From DASTQL01 sp035761805 (lineage in GTDB: Bacteria > Actinomycetota > Actinomycetes > Jiangellales > Jiangellaceae): a stretch of DNA of 43,530 nt. The stretch covers positions 1 through 43,530 of the forward strand of contig DASTQL010000191.1 of the NCBI GenBank assembly GCA_035761805.1. The letters are read 5' to 3'. A model generated the notes under the pieces. That model saw nothing but the letters and a program-made list of their open reading frames with translations. It was not told the origin of the DNA and ran no database searches. Position numbers and translations under genes: made by a program. Numbering within the stretch: the stretch's first letter is position 1; each line of letters opens with the position of its first letter. Positions 25,004-32,392 of the stretch are shown here, one piece after another.

Positions 25004-25878
25004 TCATCGCTCCCGACGTTGCTCCCCAGCGGGGGAATCGGTCCGAGGGGCTCGGTGTCGTAGGCACCGCGCAGCGGCGCCTCGATCTCACCGGTCTGAC
25101 CGGCGTCGCGCAGGTCCTCGAGGTGCTGCTCGAACTCCTCCGCGGAGACGACCTCGACGTTGAAGAGCATCCGCGAGTGGTAGGCGCCGCACAGCTCGGC
25201 GCACTTGCCCGCGAACGTGCCCTCCCGGTTGGGCGTGAGCTGGAAGTAGTTCTCACGCCCAGGGATGACGTCCATCTTGAAGTAGAAGCCCGGGACCCAG
25301 AAGGAGTGGATCACGTCGGGCGAGCGGAGCTCGAAGCGCACCGTCTGGTCGACCGGCAGCACCAGGGTCGGGTGCTCCACCGCGGTGCCCACGTCGTAGA
25401 CCTCGGCCTCGGCGTAGTTGAACGCCCAGGACCACTGCTGCCCGACCACGCCGACCGTCAGGTCCGGCTCGGCGCTGTCGTCGAGGATCTCGTTCTGGCT
25501 CACCACGGTCCAGTAGAACAGCACGGCGATGACGAAGACCGGGGCGATCGTGTAGAAGGCCTCGATCGGCAGGTTGTAGCGGGTCTGTGGAGGCAGCGCG
25601 TCGGAGCGGCGCCGGTAGTAGAGGGCCGCGAAGAGGATGAGGAACCAGGTGATGCCGCCGACGATGAGCGCGGCGATCCAGGCGCCGTTCCACAGGTTGC
25701 CGACGATCGAGCTCTCCTCGCTGGCCGGCACGGGCAGCCCGCCGCGCTGCCACTGCTCGACCCGCTCGGCCGAGCACCCGGTGAGCACCAGGAGCGCCGC
25801 CACGAGCGCCAGCACCGCGGGGACCCGGCGTCGCGCCGGGCGATGGCTGCCGATCCGACCCACGGGGCGCCTTTCCAC
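25000..25878 (-). CDS. ctaC: Cytochrome c oxidase subunit II (lipoprotein)
   Basis: CuA-containing subunit that receives electrons from QcrC. 292 aa from the GTG at 25878, which has GGAGGGGG seven bases upstream; the open frame extends to 25959 without better support. The N-terminus has a lipoprotein signal (LLVLTGC, Cys35). Two transmembrane helices follow, then a cupredoxin domain with the CuA site CAELCGAYHSRM and an aromatic QQWSWAFNY stretch for electron entry. First gene of the ctaC-ctaD-ctaF-lipoprotein operon and divergent from the cysteine desulfurase; the 122-base gap must hold promoters for both. Confidence 0.96.
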   Translation of the reverse strand: MERRPVGRIGSHRPARRRVPAVLALVAALLVLTGCSAERVEQWQRGGLPVPASEESSIVGNLWNGAWIAALIVGGITWFLILFAALYYRRRSDALPPQTRYNLPIEAFYTIAPVFVIAVLFYWTVVSQNEILDDSAEPDLTVGVVGQQWSWAFNYAEAEVYDVGTAVEHPTLVLPVDQTVRFELRSPDVIHSFWVPGFYFKMDVIPGRENYFQLTPNREGTFAGKCAELCGAYHSRMLFNVEVVSAEEFEQHLEDLRDAGQTGEIEAPLRGAYDTEPLGPIPPLGSNVGSDE

Positions 25879-25988
25879 GCTGGTCCCCCTCCCGCCGGAC
25901 GGCCCGCCGAGGGCAGGCGGAGGACGGCCTGCTGCTGCCGTGGAAACACTAGCGCGCACGGGCCGAGACCACCCTGGGAGGGCGGGAT

Positions 25989-25994
25989 TACGGT
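25989..25994 (+). promoter_or_regulatory. Candidate -10 of the cysteine desulfurase gene (leaderless)
   Basis: TACGGT ends exactly six bases before the GTG at 26001; no ribosome-binding site lies in between. Same geometry as the elements before 6686, 20755 and 43278. Confidence 0.5.
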
Positions 25995-26000
25995 GCAGTC

Positions 26001-27167
26001 GTGTCCGAACCGGTCAGCACCCCCGGCGGGTACCTCGACGCTGCCTCGACCGAGCCGCTGCACCCCGCCGCGCGGGAGATCCTCCTCGAGGCCCTGGACC
26101 GCGGGTGGGGTGACCCCGCCCGCCTGTACGGGGAGGGGCGGCGCGCCCGGTTGCTCCTCGACAACGCGCGCGAGGTGGTCGCCGCGGTCGTGGGTGCGCG
26201 CCCCGACGAGCTGAGCTTCACCGCGAGCGGGACCCAGGCGGTCCACCTGGGCGTCCTCGGCGGCCTGGCCGGGCGCGTGCGCACCGGCCGGCACCTCACG
26301 GTGTCCGCGGTCGAGCACTCCTGCGTGCTCCAGGCGGCGCGGCTGCACGAGCGGTCCCGCGGCACCGTGACCACCGTGCCGGTGGACCGGCTGGGGAGGG
26401 TGGACCCCCTCACGTACGGGGAGGTGCTCACCGGGCGTCCGGACACGGCGCTGGCCTGCCTGCAGGCGGCCAACCACGAGGTGGGGACGGTCCAGCCGGT
26501 CGCGGAGGTGGCGGCGGCCTGCACCGATGCGGGTGTGCCGCTGCTCGTGGACGCCGCGCAGGCGCTGGGGCGCGTCGCCGTGCCGGAGGGGTGGTCGGTG
26601 CTGACGGCCAGCGCGCACAAGTGGGGCGGCCCCGCCGGGGTGGGCGTGCTGGCCGTAAGGCGGTCGGTGCGCTGGCGGTCCCCGCTGCCCGAGGACGAGC
26701 GGGGGGGCGGTCGGGTGCCGGGCTTCGAGGACGTGCCCGGAGCGCTCGCGGGCGCGGCCGCCCTCCGTGCCCGAGTCGAGGAGTCGGCCGAGCTGGCGGC
26801 CCGTCAGTCGGCCCTGGTGGACCGGATCCGGGCACGGGTCCCGGAGCTGGTGCCCGACGTCGAGGTGCTGGGGGACCCGGAGTGGCGGCTGCCGCACCTG
26901 GTGACCTTCTCCTGCCTCTACGTGGACGGCGAGGCGCTCGTCACCGAGCTGGACCGCGCGGGCTTCGCGGTGTCGAGCGGCTCCTCCTGTACGGCGAGCA
27001 CGCTGGAGCCCAGTCATGTGCTGGCGGCGATGGGGGTGCTGACGCACGGCAACGTACGGGTCTCGCTGACCCGCGACACCTCGGAGGCGGACGTCGAGCG
27101 GTTCCTGGGTGTGCTGCCCGGGGTGGTGGCACGGATCCGTTCGCTGTCGGGTGTGGAGGGGCTGTGA
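26001..27167 (+). CDS. Cysteine desulfurase / class V aminotransferase
   Basis: PLP enzyme of 388 aa predicted to take sulfur from cysteine as an enzyme persulfide. Family marks are YLDAASTEPLHP at the N-terminus, EHSCVLQAARLH, ANHEVGTVQPV, the PLP lysine in ASAHKWGGP (Lys207) and the catalytic cysteine in SGSSCTAS (Cys330), followed by SHVLAAMG and GNVRVSLTRDT. The pattern is NifS/IscS-like rather than SufS-like. The next gene, a TusA protein, overlaps by four bases and is the likely sulfur acceptor. Located between ctaC and adoK-like genes as, from memory, in Streptomyces. Likely transcribed from a leaderless promoter. Confidence 0.9.
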   Translation: MSEPVSTPGGYLDAASTEPLHPAAREILLEALDRGWGDPARLYGEGRRARLLLDNAREVVAAVVGARPDELSFTASGTQAVHLGVLGGLAGRVRTGRHLTVSAVEHSCVLQAARLHERSRGTVTTVPVDRLGRVDPLTYGEVLTGRPDTALACLQAANHEVGTVQPVAEVAAACTDAGVPLLVDAAQALGRVAVPEGWSVLTASAHKWGGPAGVGVLAVRRSVRWRSPLPEDERGGGRVPGFEDVPGALAGAAALRARVEESAELAARQSALVDRIRARVPELVPDVEVLGDPEWRLPHLVTFSCLYVDGEALVTELDRAGFAVSSGSSCTASTLEPSHVLAAMGVLTHGNVRVSLTRDTSEADVERFLGVLPGVVARIRSLSGVEGL

Positions 27168-27430
27168 ACGGAGGCGCCGGCGCCGGGGACTTCGCGGCCG
27201 AGGCCGAGCTGGAGCTGGACTGCCGGGGCATGCGGTGCCCCCTCCCGGTGATCCAGCTGGCCAGGCGGGTCGGCGAGGTGCCCGTCGACGGGGTCGTGCT
27301 CGTGCTCGCCGACGATCCCGCTGCCGCGGCCGACGTGCCCGCCTGGTGCCGGATGCGCGGCCACGACTACCTGGGCGTGGCAGCGGCACCCGACGGCACC
27401 CCCTCGTACGGGGTCCGGCGCCGCTCCTGA
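27164..27430 (+). CDS. TusA-family sulfurtransferase
   Basis: 88-aa sulfur carrier. The motif LDCRGMRCPLPVIQLAR carries the CPxP catalytic cysteine (Cys25), with an additional cysteine five residues earlier (Cys20). The rest matches the small alpha/beta TusA fold, ending in GHDYLGVAAAPDG. GTG start overlapping the desulfurase stop (GTGA); the two are likely co-translated and form a sulfur relay. The final acceptor (tRNA thiolation, molybdopterin, Fe-S assembly) is not evident from this window. Confidence 0.88.
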   Translation: MNGGAGAGDFAAEAELELDCRGMRCPLPVIQLARRVGEVPVDGVVLVLADDPAAAADVPAWCRMRGHDYLGVAAAPDGTPSYGVRRRS

Positions 27431-27445
27431 GGCGGTCGCGGAGGG

Positions 27446-27733
27446 TCAGCGGTTGCTGCCGGATCCGAAGTACCAGCCGACGGCGATGCCGACCAGGCCG
27501 ACGACGCCGGTGATGATGCCGGTCAGCTGGGCCTCGACCCGGTCCCAGCGCGCGTCTGGCACGAAGGCCGCGCACACCGGGAACGCCACGACGAGAGCGC
27601 CGAGGATCCCGACGAGCGCGAACACCAGCCGCCCACGGGTGCGCTCGCGCAGGCCCTGGATCTCGCGCACGACGGGTTCGGCCGCCGGCTGGACCTTCTC
27701 TGTCAGGACGAGGTCGCCGGGCCCCTCGGTCAC
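27446..27733 (-). CDS. Small two-helix membrane protein
   Basis: 95-aa hypothetical protein. A hydrophilic first ~35 residues (ending in REIQGLRERTRGR) is followed by two hydrophobic segments, LVFALVGILGALVVAFPVCA and an Ile/Val/Gly-rich one ending in GWYFGSGSNR. The GTG start overlaps the stop of the upstream ribbon-helix-helix-like gene by four bases, so the two are co-translated. I do not recognise the family. The pairing of a small DNA-binding-like protein with a small membrane protein resembles toxin-antitoxin or sensor/anti-regulator pairs, but nothing here proves it. Confidence 0.7.
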   Translation of the reverse strand: MTEGPGDLVLTEKVQPAAEPVVREIQGLRERTRGRLVFALVGILGALVVAFPVCAAFVPDARWDRVEAQLTGIITGVVGLVGIAVGWYFGSGSNR

Positions 27734-28050
27734 GGGACGACGATCTCCTTCCGGCTGCCGTCGGGCATCTCCAGGATCACCCGGCCGCCCCCCCTGACCG
27801 TCTCCTCGATCAGCTCGGTGGTGCGCAGGGCGCGAGCGAGGGCGGAGGTGCGGTTGAGGTTGTTGCGGTGGGCGATCTTGGCGAGGACCTCGACGTCGTC
27901 CTCGGGCAGCTCGGCGTTGATCCGCACGTAGCCGGGGCGCCGCTGGGTGTTCGGCTGTGCCGGCGACGGCGTGGGCATCGGGCTCGGCGCTTCCGAGGTC
28001 GCACGGTGGGCGGGGTTGGCGTAGGGCGATCCTGCCGGGGACTCGTTCAC
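27730..28050 (-). CDS. Ribbon-helix-helix-like small protein
   Basis: 106-aa protein with a Pro/Ser/Ala-rich first 40 residues, then YVRINAELPEDDVEVLAKIA and NRTSALARALRTTELI, which read as the beta strand, helix A and helix B of a CopG/Arc-type ribbon-helix-helix domain, and a C-terminal GGRVILEMPDGSRKEIVVP. The GTG at 28050 is preferred over 28089 because a near-perfect AGGAGGTGGACC lies right before it. A 17-bp perfect palindrome is centred 41 bases upstream, suggesting autoregulation. The small membrane protein gene overlaps its stop. Confidence 0.72.
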   Translation of the reverse strand: MNESPAGSPYANPAHRATSEAPSPMPTPSPAQPNTQRRPGYVRINAELPEDDVEVLAKIAHRNNLNRTSALARALRTTELIEETVRGGGRVILEMPDGSRKEIVVP

Positions 28051-28082
28051 GGTCCACCTCCTGGGCTCGGCAGGTCCATCGT

Positions 28083-28099
28083 TACACACCTGGTGTGTA
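28083..28099. promoter_or_regulatory. 17-bp palindrome, operator candidate for the RHH gene
   Basis: TACACACC-T-GGTGTGTA is a perfect 8-bp inverted repeat around one base, located 33-49 bases upstream of the ribbon-helix-helix gene start, in the position of its promoter. Such dyads are typical targets of ribbon-helix-helix dimers. Binding by this gene's product is inference. Confidence 0.6.
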
Positions 28100-28243
28100 C
28101 AGGGTATGGGTCGACCCGCCTGCCGTGGACGTGGTGCCGCTCACGTGGTGCTGAGCCCGCGGCCGCGGGACGCCCCGCGGAGCGTTCGGGCTTGCGCACG
28201 CCTCGAGGCCCGATGATGGTGCGGAACCCGAAACTCTGCGGGC

Positions 28244-28288
28244 GGCGTGGCGCGGGCGGCGCGGGGCGGCATGGCGCGGGCGGCGCGG
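28244..28288. repeat. Two tandem copies of a 21-nt G+C-rich unit (24-nt period)
   Basis: GGCGTGGCGCGGGCGGCGCGG at 28244-28264 recurs as GGCATGGCGCGGGCGGCGCGG at 28268-28288, one difference. It lies just past the 3' end of the adoK-like gene. The rest of 28051-28289 has no credible gene; it also contains the palindrome CCCGCGGCCGCGGG (28156-28169). Confidence 0.7.
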
Positions 28289-28289
28289 C

Positions 28290-29276
28290 TCAGGGGCGGG
28301 GCGTCGTCAGGTGCGGCTCCACGTCGGCGGCGGCGTCGTCGCCATAGGCCTCGGCCAGTCGCTTGAGGAAGAGGCCGCGGGCCAGCTCGTACTCCTGGGT
28401 GCCGACGGTCTCCAGGACGTAGGTGGCCAGCAGGGAGCCCACCTGGGCGGCGCGTTCGTGCGAGAGACCCCAGGCGACCCCGCTCACGAAGCCGGCCCGG
28501 AAGGCGTCGCCGACACCCGTGGGGTCCACCGCGGACAGCTGCTTGGCCGCCGGGACCTCGAGCCGTTCGCCGCCCACCTGCTCGATGACGGAACCGTCCT
28601 TGCCGTGGGTGGTGACGCGCGTCCCCACGCGAGCGAGCACGTCCGCCGAGGTCCACCCCGTCTTCTGCTCGAGCAGGGCGGCCTCGTAGTCGTTGCAGAA
28701 GAGGTACGAGGCGCCGTCGACGAGCAACCGGATCTGGGCGCCGTCCATCCAGGCGAGCTGCTGGGACGGATCTGCGACGAACGGGAAGCCGCGGGTCCGG
28801 CACTCGTCGGTGTGGCGGTGCATGGCCTCGGGATCGTTGGGACTCACCAGCACGAGGTCGAGTCCGCCGACCCGGCCGGCGATCGGGCCGAGCTCGATCT
28901 CCCGGGCCTCGGCCATGGCGCCGGCGTAGAAGGACGCGATCTGGGCGTGGTCGGCGTCGGTCGTGCAGACGAACCTCGCGGTGTGCCGGATCTCCGACAC
29001 GTGGACGCTCTCGCAGTCGACCCCGTGTCGTTCGAGCCAGGAGCGGTAGTCGACGAAGTCCTCCCCCACCGCACCCACGAGCACGGGCCGCATGCCGAGG
29101 TTGGCCATCCCGAAGCTGATGTTGGCCGCGATGCCGCCCCGCCGGACGTCGAGCTCCTCCACGAGGAAGGACAGCGACAGCTTGTGCAGCTGCTCGACCA
29201 CGAGCGAGTCGGCGAAGCGACCCGGGAACGTCATCAGATGGTCGGTCGCGATCGACCCTGTGACGGCGACGTTCAC
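28290..29276 (-). CDS. adoK: PfkB-family carbohydrate/adenosine kinase
   Basis: 328-aa ribokinase-fold kinase. The N-terminal glycine motif RRGGIAANISFGMANLG (from residue 45) binds the sugar; the C-terminal DPTGVGDAFRAGF contains the catalytic base Asp257 and the anion hole. From memory, the protein encoded at this place in Mycobacterium, between the cta genes and erpA/glxK, is an unusual PfkB-type adenosine kinase, so I suggest that substrate; sugar kinase activity is the alternative. The GTG at 29276 has GGGGAG upstream and starts a typical NVAVTGSIATDHLM strand. It is transcribed away from the GAF-like gene. Confidence 0.75.
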   Translation of the reverse strand: MNVAVTGSIATDHLMTFPGRFADSLVVEQLHKLSLSFLVEELDVRRGGIAANISFGMANLGMRPVLVGAVGEDFVDYRSWLERHGVDCESVHVSEIRHTARFVCTTDADHAQIASFYAGAMAEAREIELGPIAGRVGGLDLVLVSPNDPEAMHRHTDECRTRGFPFVADPSQQLAWMDGAQIRLLVDGASYLFCNDYEAALLEQKTGWTSADVLARVGTRVTTHGKDGSVIEQVGGERLEVPAAKQLSAVDPTGVGDAFRAGFVSGVAWGLSHERAAQVGSLLATYVLETVGTQEYELARGLFLKRLAEAYGDDAAADVEPHLTTPRP

Positions 29277-29313
29277 GACGACTCCCCGTGCAGTGGTGAG
29301 TGGACCGGCCGAG

Positions 29314-29319
29314 ATTATC
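29314..29319 (-). promoter_or_regulatory. Candidate -10 of the adoK-like gene
   Basis: GATAAT on the minus strand, ~37 bases upstream of the GTG start, which has its own ribosome-binding sequence. No good -35 hexamer was found at 16-18 bases. Confidence 0.4.
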
Positions 29320-29541
29320 GCTCGACCGACCGATCGGTGACCGGGTCGGCAGGTCTGGGCGTGGGTCTCGCCGTCCACGAGGAGGAGTCGACCCGACCAG
29401 CACCGGGCAGGATCTGGGCGTCACGATCGGCACCACTGGCGCCGGGGAGAGCAGGACACGACCGGCCCCGACGCGGTCGCGGGACCGGTACGACGGGTAT
29501 CGGCCGTTCGTGGGGTGAACCCAGCCAAACGGTCGACTCGC

Positions 29542-29571
29542 TTGCCCACCCTCGCAACCGCGGGTGATAGT
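29542..29571 (+). promoter_or_regulatory. Candidate promoter of the GAF-like gene
   Basis: TTGCCC (29542-29547), 18-base spacer, GATAGT (29566-29571). It would start transcription ~8 bases before the ATG at 29586. Confidence 0.45.
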
Positions 29572-29585
29572 GGCCGATCAGGAGC

Positions 29586-31805
29586 ATGATAGGTGCGGGA
29601 GCGCGGGAGCAGGGCGGGGGTACACAGGTCGTGAGGGACGAGGGGTCGGTCCACGGGCCGGCGGACGTGGGGGCCGCGGGGTCCTCGCCGCCGTCGGTGG
29701 ACCTCCTCGTCGTGTCCGCGAACCCGACGGTCTCCCTCAGCCTCCCCGACCGGAGTGTCGTCGAGGTCGACCCTGCCCGGTTCGCGACCTGGCTCCGGTC
29801 GGCGGACCGGCCGGTGCCCCGCGGCGTGGTCCTCGACGCGGGCTCGCCCTCGAGTGCCAGCGAGAACCTCGCGGCCCTTCGGGCTGGCCGCGTCCTGGCA
29901 CCGGTGGTCCTGGTCACGGACGGCTCGAAGGGTTGGCTCGATCTCAACGACGAGGGCGTCGTCCAGCTCGGCCCACCCGTGACCCGGGCCGCCCTGGGTG
30001 ATGCGGTCGAGGCGCTGTTGCGCCTCCCGCCGGTCGCGCCCGCCCCACCGACCCGCTCCCGCCGCTGGGCGCTCGCGACCGAGCTGGCCCCCCGGCTGAA
30101 GGCGCTCGATCCCGACCCCGTCGCGCCAGGAACACCGACGACGGCCGGGTCCCAGGGGCCGGTGCCGAGCACGAGTGCCCCGGAGGTCGCCGGCTCATCG
30201 GCACCGTCCGCGGCCGTGGTGGAGGCCTCTCGGCCGCCGGCCGGGGCGACAACGGAGCCGGACGTCGAACCACCCGGATCCGAGGACGACTTCCGGGCGC
30301 CGGCTCCGAGGAGGCACCCGGCCGCCGACACGCGCGAACCGGACGCATCCGAGTCTCCAGCGGCGGCGGCACCCTGGCAGCAGACGCCCCCGACCGACGT
30401 CACCGCACCCGGGTCCCCCGAACCCGACGCGCCCGAGCCGGATGCACCCGAGCCGGACCCCTCCGAGGTGCCTCGGTACGCCGCCCCCGACACCCCGCCC
30501 CGCCCCGCCCCGGACGCCTCCCCATCGCAGGTGCGGCAGGTGCCCTCGGTCCTCGCGCGGCGGAGTTTCGGTTCCACGGCCGCCGACGGGCCCTTGCCCG
30601 AGGAGCCGTCGGCACCGGCTGCAGCAGCCGGTCCGGAAGGGCCCGCCCAAGGGCCGGGCCGGCCGGCAGTCGAGACGGTGGCGGAAGCCGTGGCCCCGGG
30701 CCCGTGGACGCCGGAGGCCGGCACCTACCCAGAGCGACGGACGCCGTTGGCGCTCGTCGACGAGGGCCGGAACGGCGACCACCACTCGGAGAACGGCCAC
30801 CCGCAACCGCAGAAGCGTCGGAAGCCGGGGCTCCGCAGCCGCCTGGTCCCGGTGTCGAAGGCACGGCGCGCCGACGGGACGACGGCCGGGGCGCCGGAGG
30901 CAGCACCGGGCGAGCCCGCGTCGGAAGTCCCTGCGACCTGGCGCGACAGCCACCGTGCGCCGGGTGCGGTCGTCGACAGGTCCGCACCCGAGGTCATCGT
31001 CCCACCAGCCAGCCGGGAGGTCGCCGACAGATCAGCCCCGCCGGTCGTCGACACACCTCCTCTCGAGGTCGTCGACAGGTCCGCGAAGCCGGTGGTCCAA
31101 CCACCTCCTCGCGAGGTCGTCGACAGGTCCGGGCTGACGGCCCCCGACCCACCTGTGCGGCGAGTCGGCGAGGTGCGCGTGCGCGAGGCCGTCGAGGCCC
31201 CGCCCCGAGAAGTCGTCGACCGGCCGAGCCGGGACGTCGTCGAACACCCGGCGCGCACCGAGGTCCCGTCGACGACCGCGGCACCCCACCTCCGGCGCCG
31301 CGACGTGATGCACCTCGTCCGGGAGATCCTCGAGCGCTCGGACGAGCTCTTCGTGTACCACCTCGGGGTCGTCGCGCAGGCGATCGTCGACGACGTGATC
31401 GAGAACCTCCCGGCCGACGCCGCCTGCGTGCTCGTCCGCGACGACGACGGCGGCTGGCATGTGGAGGGCGCCTCGGGACTCCGTGAGACCGAGACCCAGC
31501 TCGTCCTCGACGACGACCACTGGCTGGTGGCCCAGACGGTCCGCTCCAGCGCCGCCGTCGCGATCGAGGACACCGACATCGCGCGGGTCCAGCTGCGCGG
31601 GGCGCCGCTGGCCAGCTGGCCACACCTGATGGCGGAGGGGACCCCCGACGGGAGGGCGCTCGTGATCGCGGCCCGGGACGTGTCCGGCCAGGGTTTCACC
31701 GAGCGCGACGTCGTCAGGATCGCCGAGCTCTGCCACGAGGGACAGCGATACCTGGCCGCGGGCCACGAGGTGCGGACGCTGGTCCGCCGGCTCTCCGAGG
31801 ACTAG
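29586..31805 (+). CDS. Large disordered, repeat-containing protein with receiver-like and GAF-like ends
   Basis: 739 aa in three parts. Residues ~37-147 resemble a degenerate receiver domain (VDLLVVSANPTV, RGVVLDAGSP, APVVLVTDGSKG). Residues ~150-570 are Pro/Ala/Glu-rich and probably disordered, with EPDA repeats and 16-17-residue repeats of the type REVVDRSAPPVV. Residues ~575-739 look like a GAF domain (FVYHLGVVAQAIVDDVI, AACVLVRDDDGGWHVEGASG, ALVIAARDVSGQGFTERDV, ending in HEVRTLVRRL). No output or catalytic domain is seen. The ATG at 29586 has AGGAG too close; GTG at 29631 is an alternative. A strong hairpin follows the gene. Function unknown; a sensor or scaffold is plausible. Confidence 0.68.
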   Translation: MIGAGAREQGGGTQVVRDEGSVHGPADVGAAGSSPPSVDLLVVSANPTVSLSLPDRSVVEVDPARFATWLRSADRPVPRGVVLDAGSPSSASENLAALRAGRVLAPVVLVTDGSKGWLDLNDEGVVQLGPPVTRAALGDAVEALLRLPPVAPAPPTRSRRWALATELAPRLKALDPDPVAPGTPTTAGSQGPVPSTSAPEVAGSSAPSAAVVEASRPPAGATTEPDVEPPGSEDDFRAPAPRRHPAADTREPDASESPAAAAPWQQTPPTDVTAPGSPEPDAPEPDAPEPDPSEVPRYAAPDTPPRPAPDASPSQVRQVPSVLARRSFGSTAADGPLPEEPSAPAAAAGPEGPAQGPGRPAVETVAEAVAPGPWTPEAGTYPERRTPLALVDEGRNGDHHSENGHPQPQKRRKPGLRSRLVPVSKARRADGTTAGAPEAAPGEPASEVPATWRDSHRAPGAVVDRSAPEVIVPPASREVADRSAPPVVDTPPLEVVDRSAKPVVQPPPREVVDRSGLTAPDPPVRRVGEVRVREAVEAPPREVVDRPSRDVVEHPARTEVPSTTAAPHLRRRDVMHLVREILERSDELFVYHLGVVAQAIVDDVIENLPADAACVLVRDDDGGWHVEGASGLRETETQLVLDDDHWLVAQTVRSSAAVAIEDTDIARVQLRGAPLASWPHLMAEGTPDGRALVIAARDVSGQGFTERDVVRIAELCHEGQRYLAAGHEVRTLVRRLSED
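30969..31230 (+). repeat. 48-51-nt tandem repeats inside the GAF-like gene
   Basis: Units starting GTCGTCGACAGGTCC or close variants begin at 30969, 31020, 31068, 31116 and 31212, with a more diverged unit between the last two. They encode the VVDRS-type repeats in one frame, so unit length is always a multiple of three. Confidence 0.75.
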
Positions 31806-31886
31806 GGACGGGCCGAGAGCCTCGGTCGGACGGCATTGGCGAGCCCGTCGGGCCGTCGTGCGTCACCGACCTGCCCCTCCATGCGC

Positions 31887-31923
31887 CGACGGCGGGCTCC
31901 CCGGTGCCGGGAGCCCGCCGTCG
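31887..31923. terminator. Strong bidirectional hairpin terminator
   Basis: A perfect 15-bp stem (31887-31901 with 31909-31923; CGACGGCGGGCTCCC and its complement) with a seven-base loop lies between the convergent GAF-like gene (ends 31805) and the erpA-like gene (ends 31937). Likely terminates both directions. Confidence 0.85.
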
Positions 31924-31936
31924 GACGCGGGTCAGG

Positions 31937-32290
31937 TCAGTGGAAGGAGTCGCCGCAGGCGCACGACGACGTCGCGCTGGGGTTGTCGATGGTGAACCCT
32001 TGCCGTTCGATGGTGTCGACGAAGTCGATGGTCGCGCCCAGCAGGTAGGGGGCGCTCATCCGGTCGACGACCACCTCCACGCCGCCGAACTCGCGGACGA
32101 CGTCGCCGTCGAGCGCCCGCTCGTCGAAGAAGAGCTGGTAGCGCAGGCCCGAGCAGCCGCCCGGCTGCACGGCGATGCGCAGCTGCAGGTCGTCGCGGCC
32201 CTCCTGGTCGAGGAGGGACCGGACCTTGCTGGCCGCGGTGTCGGTGAGGACGACGCCCTGCTCCTGGGCGGTGTGGTCCTGGACCGTCAT
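31937..32290 (-). CDS. erpA: Iron-sulfur cluster insertion protein (A-type carrier)
   Basis: HesB/IscA-family carrier of 117 aa that delivers Fe-S clusters to target enzymes. The three ligand cysteines are Cys46 (PGGCSGLRY), Cys110 and Cys112 (SSCACGDSFH), the classic Cx(n)CxC pattern. The ATG at 32290 (MTVQDHT) has GGGAG upstream and fits family length; an ATG at 32377 would add 29 unrelated residues. A possible -10, TAGCAT on the minus strand, is at 32376-32381. It follows glycerate kinase on the same strand, as in Mycobacterium. A plausible client in the window is NadA, which holds a 4Fe-4S cluster. Confidence 0.9.
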   Translation of the reverse strand: MTVQDHTAQEQGVVLTDTAASKVRSLLDQEGRDDLQLRIAVQPGGCSGLRYQLFFDERALDGDVVREFGGVEVVVDRMSAPYLLGATIDFVDTIERQGFTIDNPSATSSCACGDSFH

Positions 32291-32392
32291 GTCGGTGCTC
32301 CCGAGGGTGCCGGTGGTGGTGCTCGGTCGTCGGTGGAACGCGCGGGCTCCGGCCCGGCATTCCGCCGTACCGGACATGCTACGCGCTGGGGA

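Larger units (their letters stand above)
29277..29585. other. Divergent intergenic region, adoK-like / GAF-like genes
   Basis: 309 bases with no credible gene. It contains candidate promoters for both flanking genes (GATAAT on the minus strand at 29314-29319; TTGCCC/GATAGT on the plus strand at 29542-29571) and a perfect 10-bp palindrome ACCGATCGGT at 29329-29338 just upstream of the minus-strand -10, which might be an operator. Confidence 0.5.
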
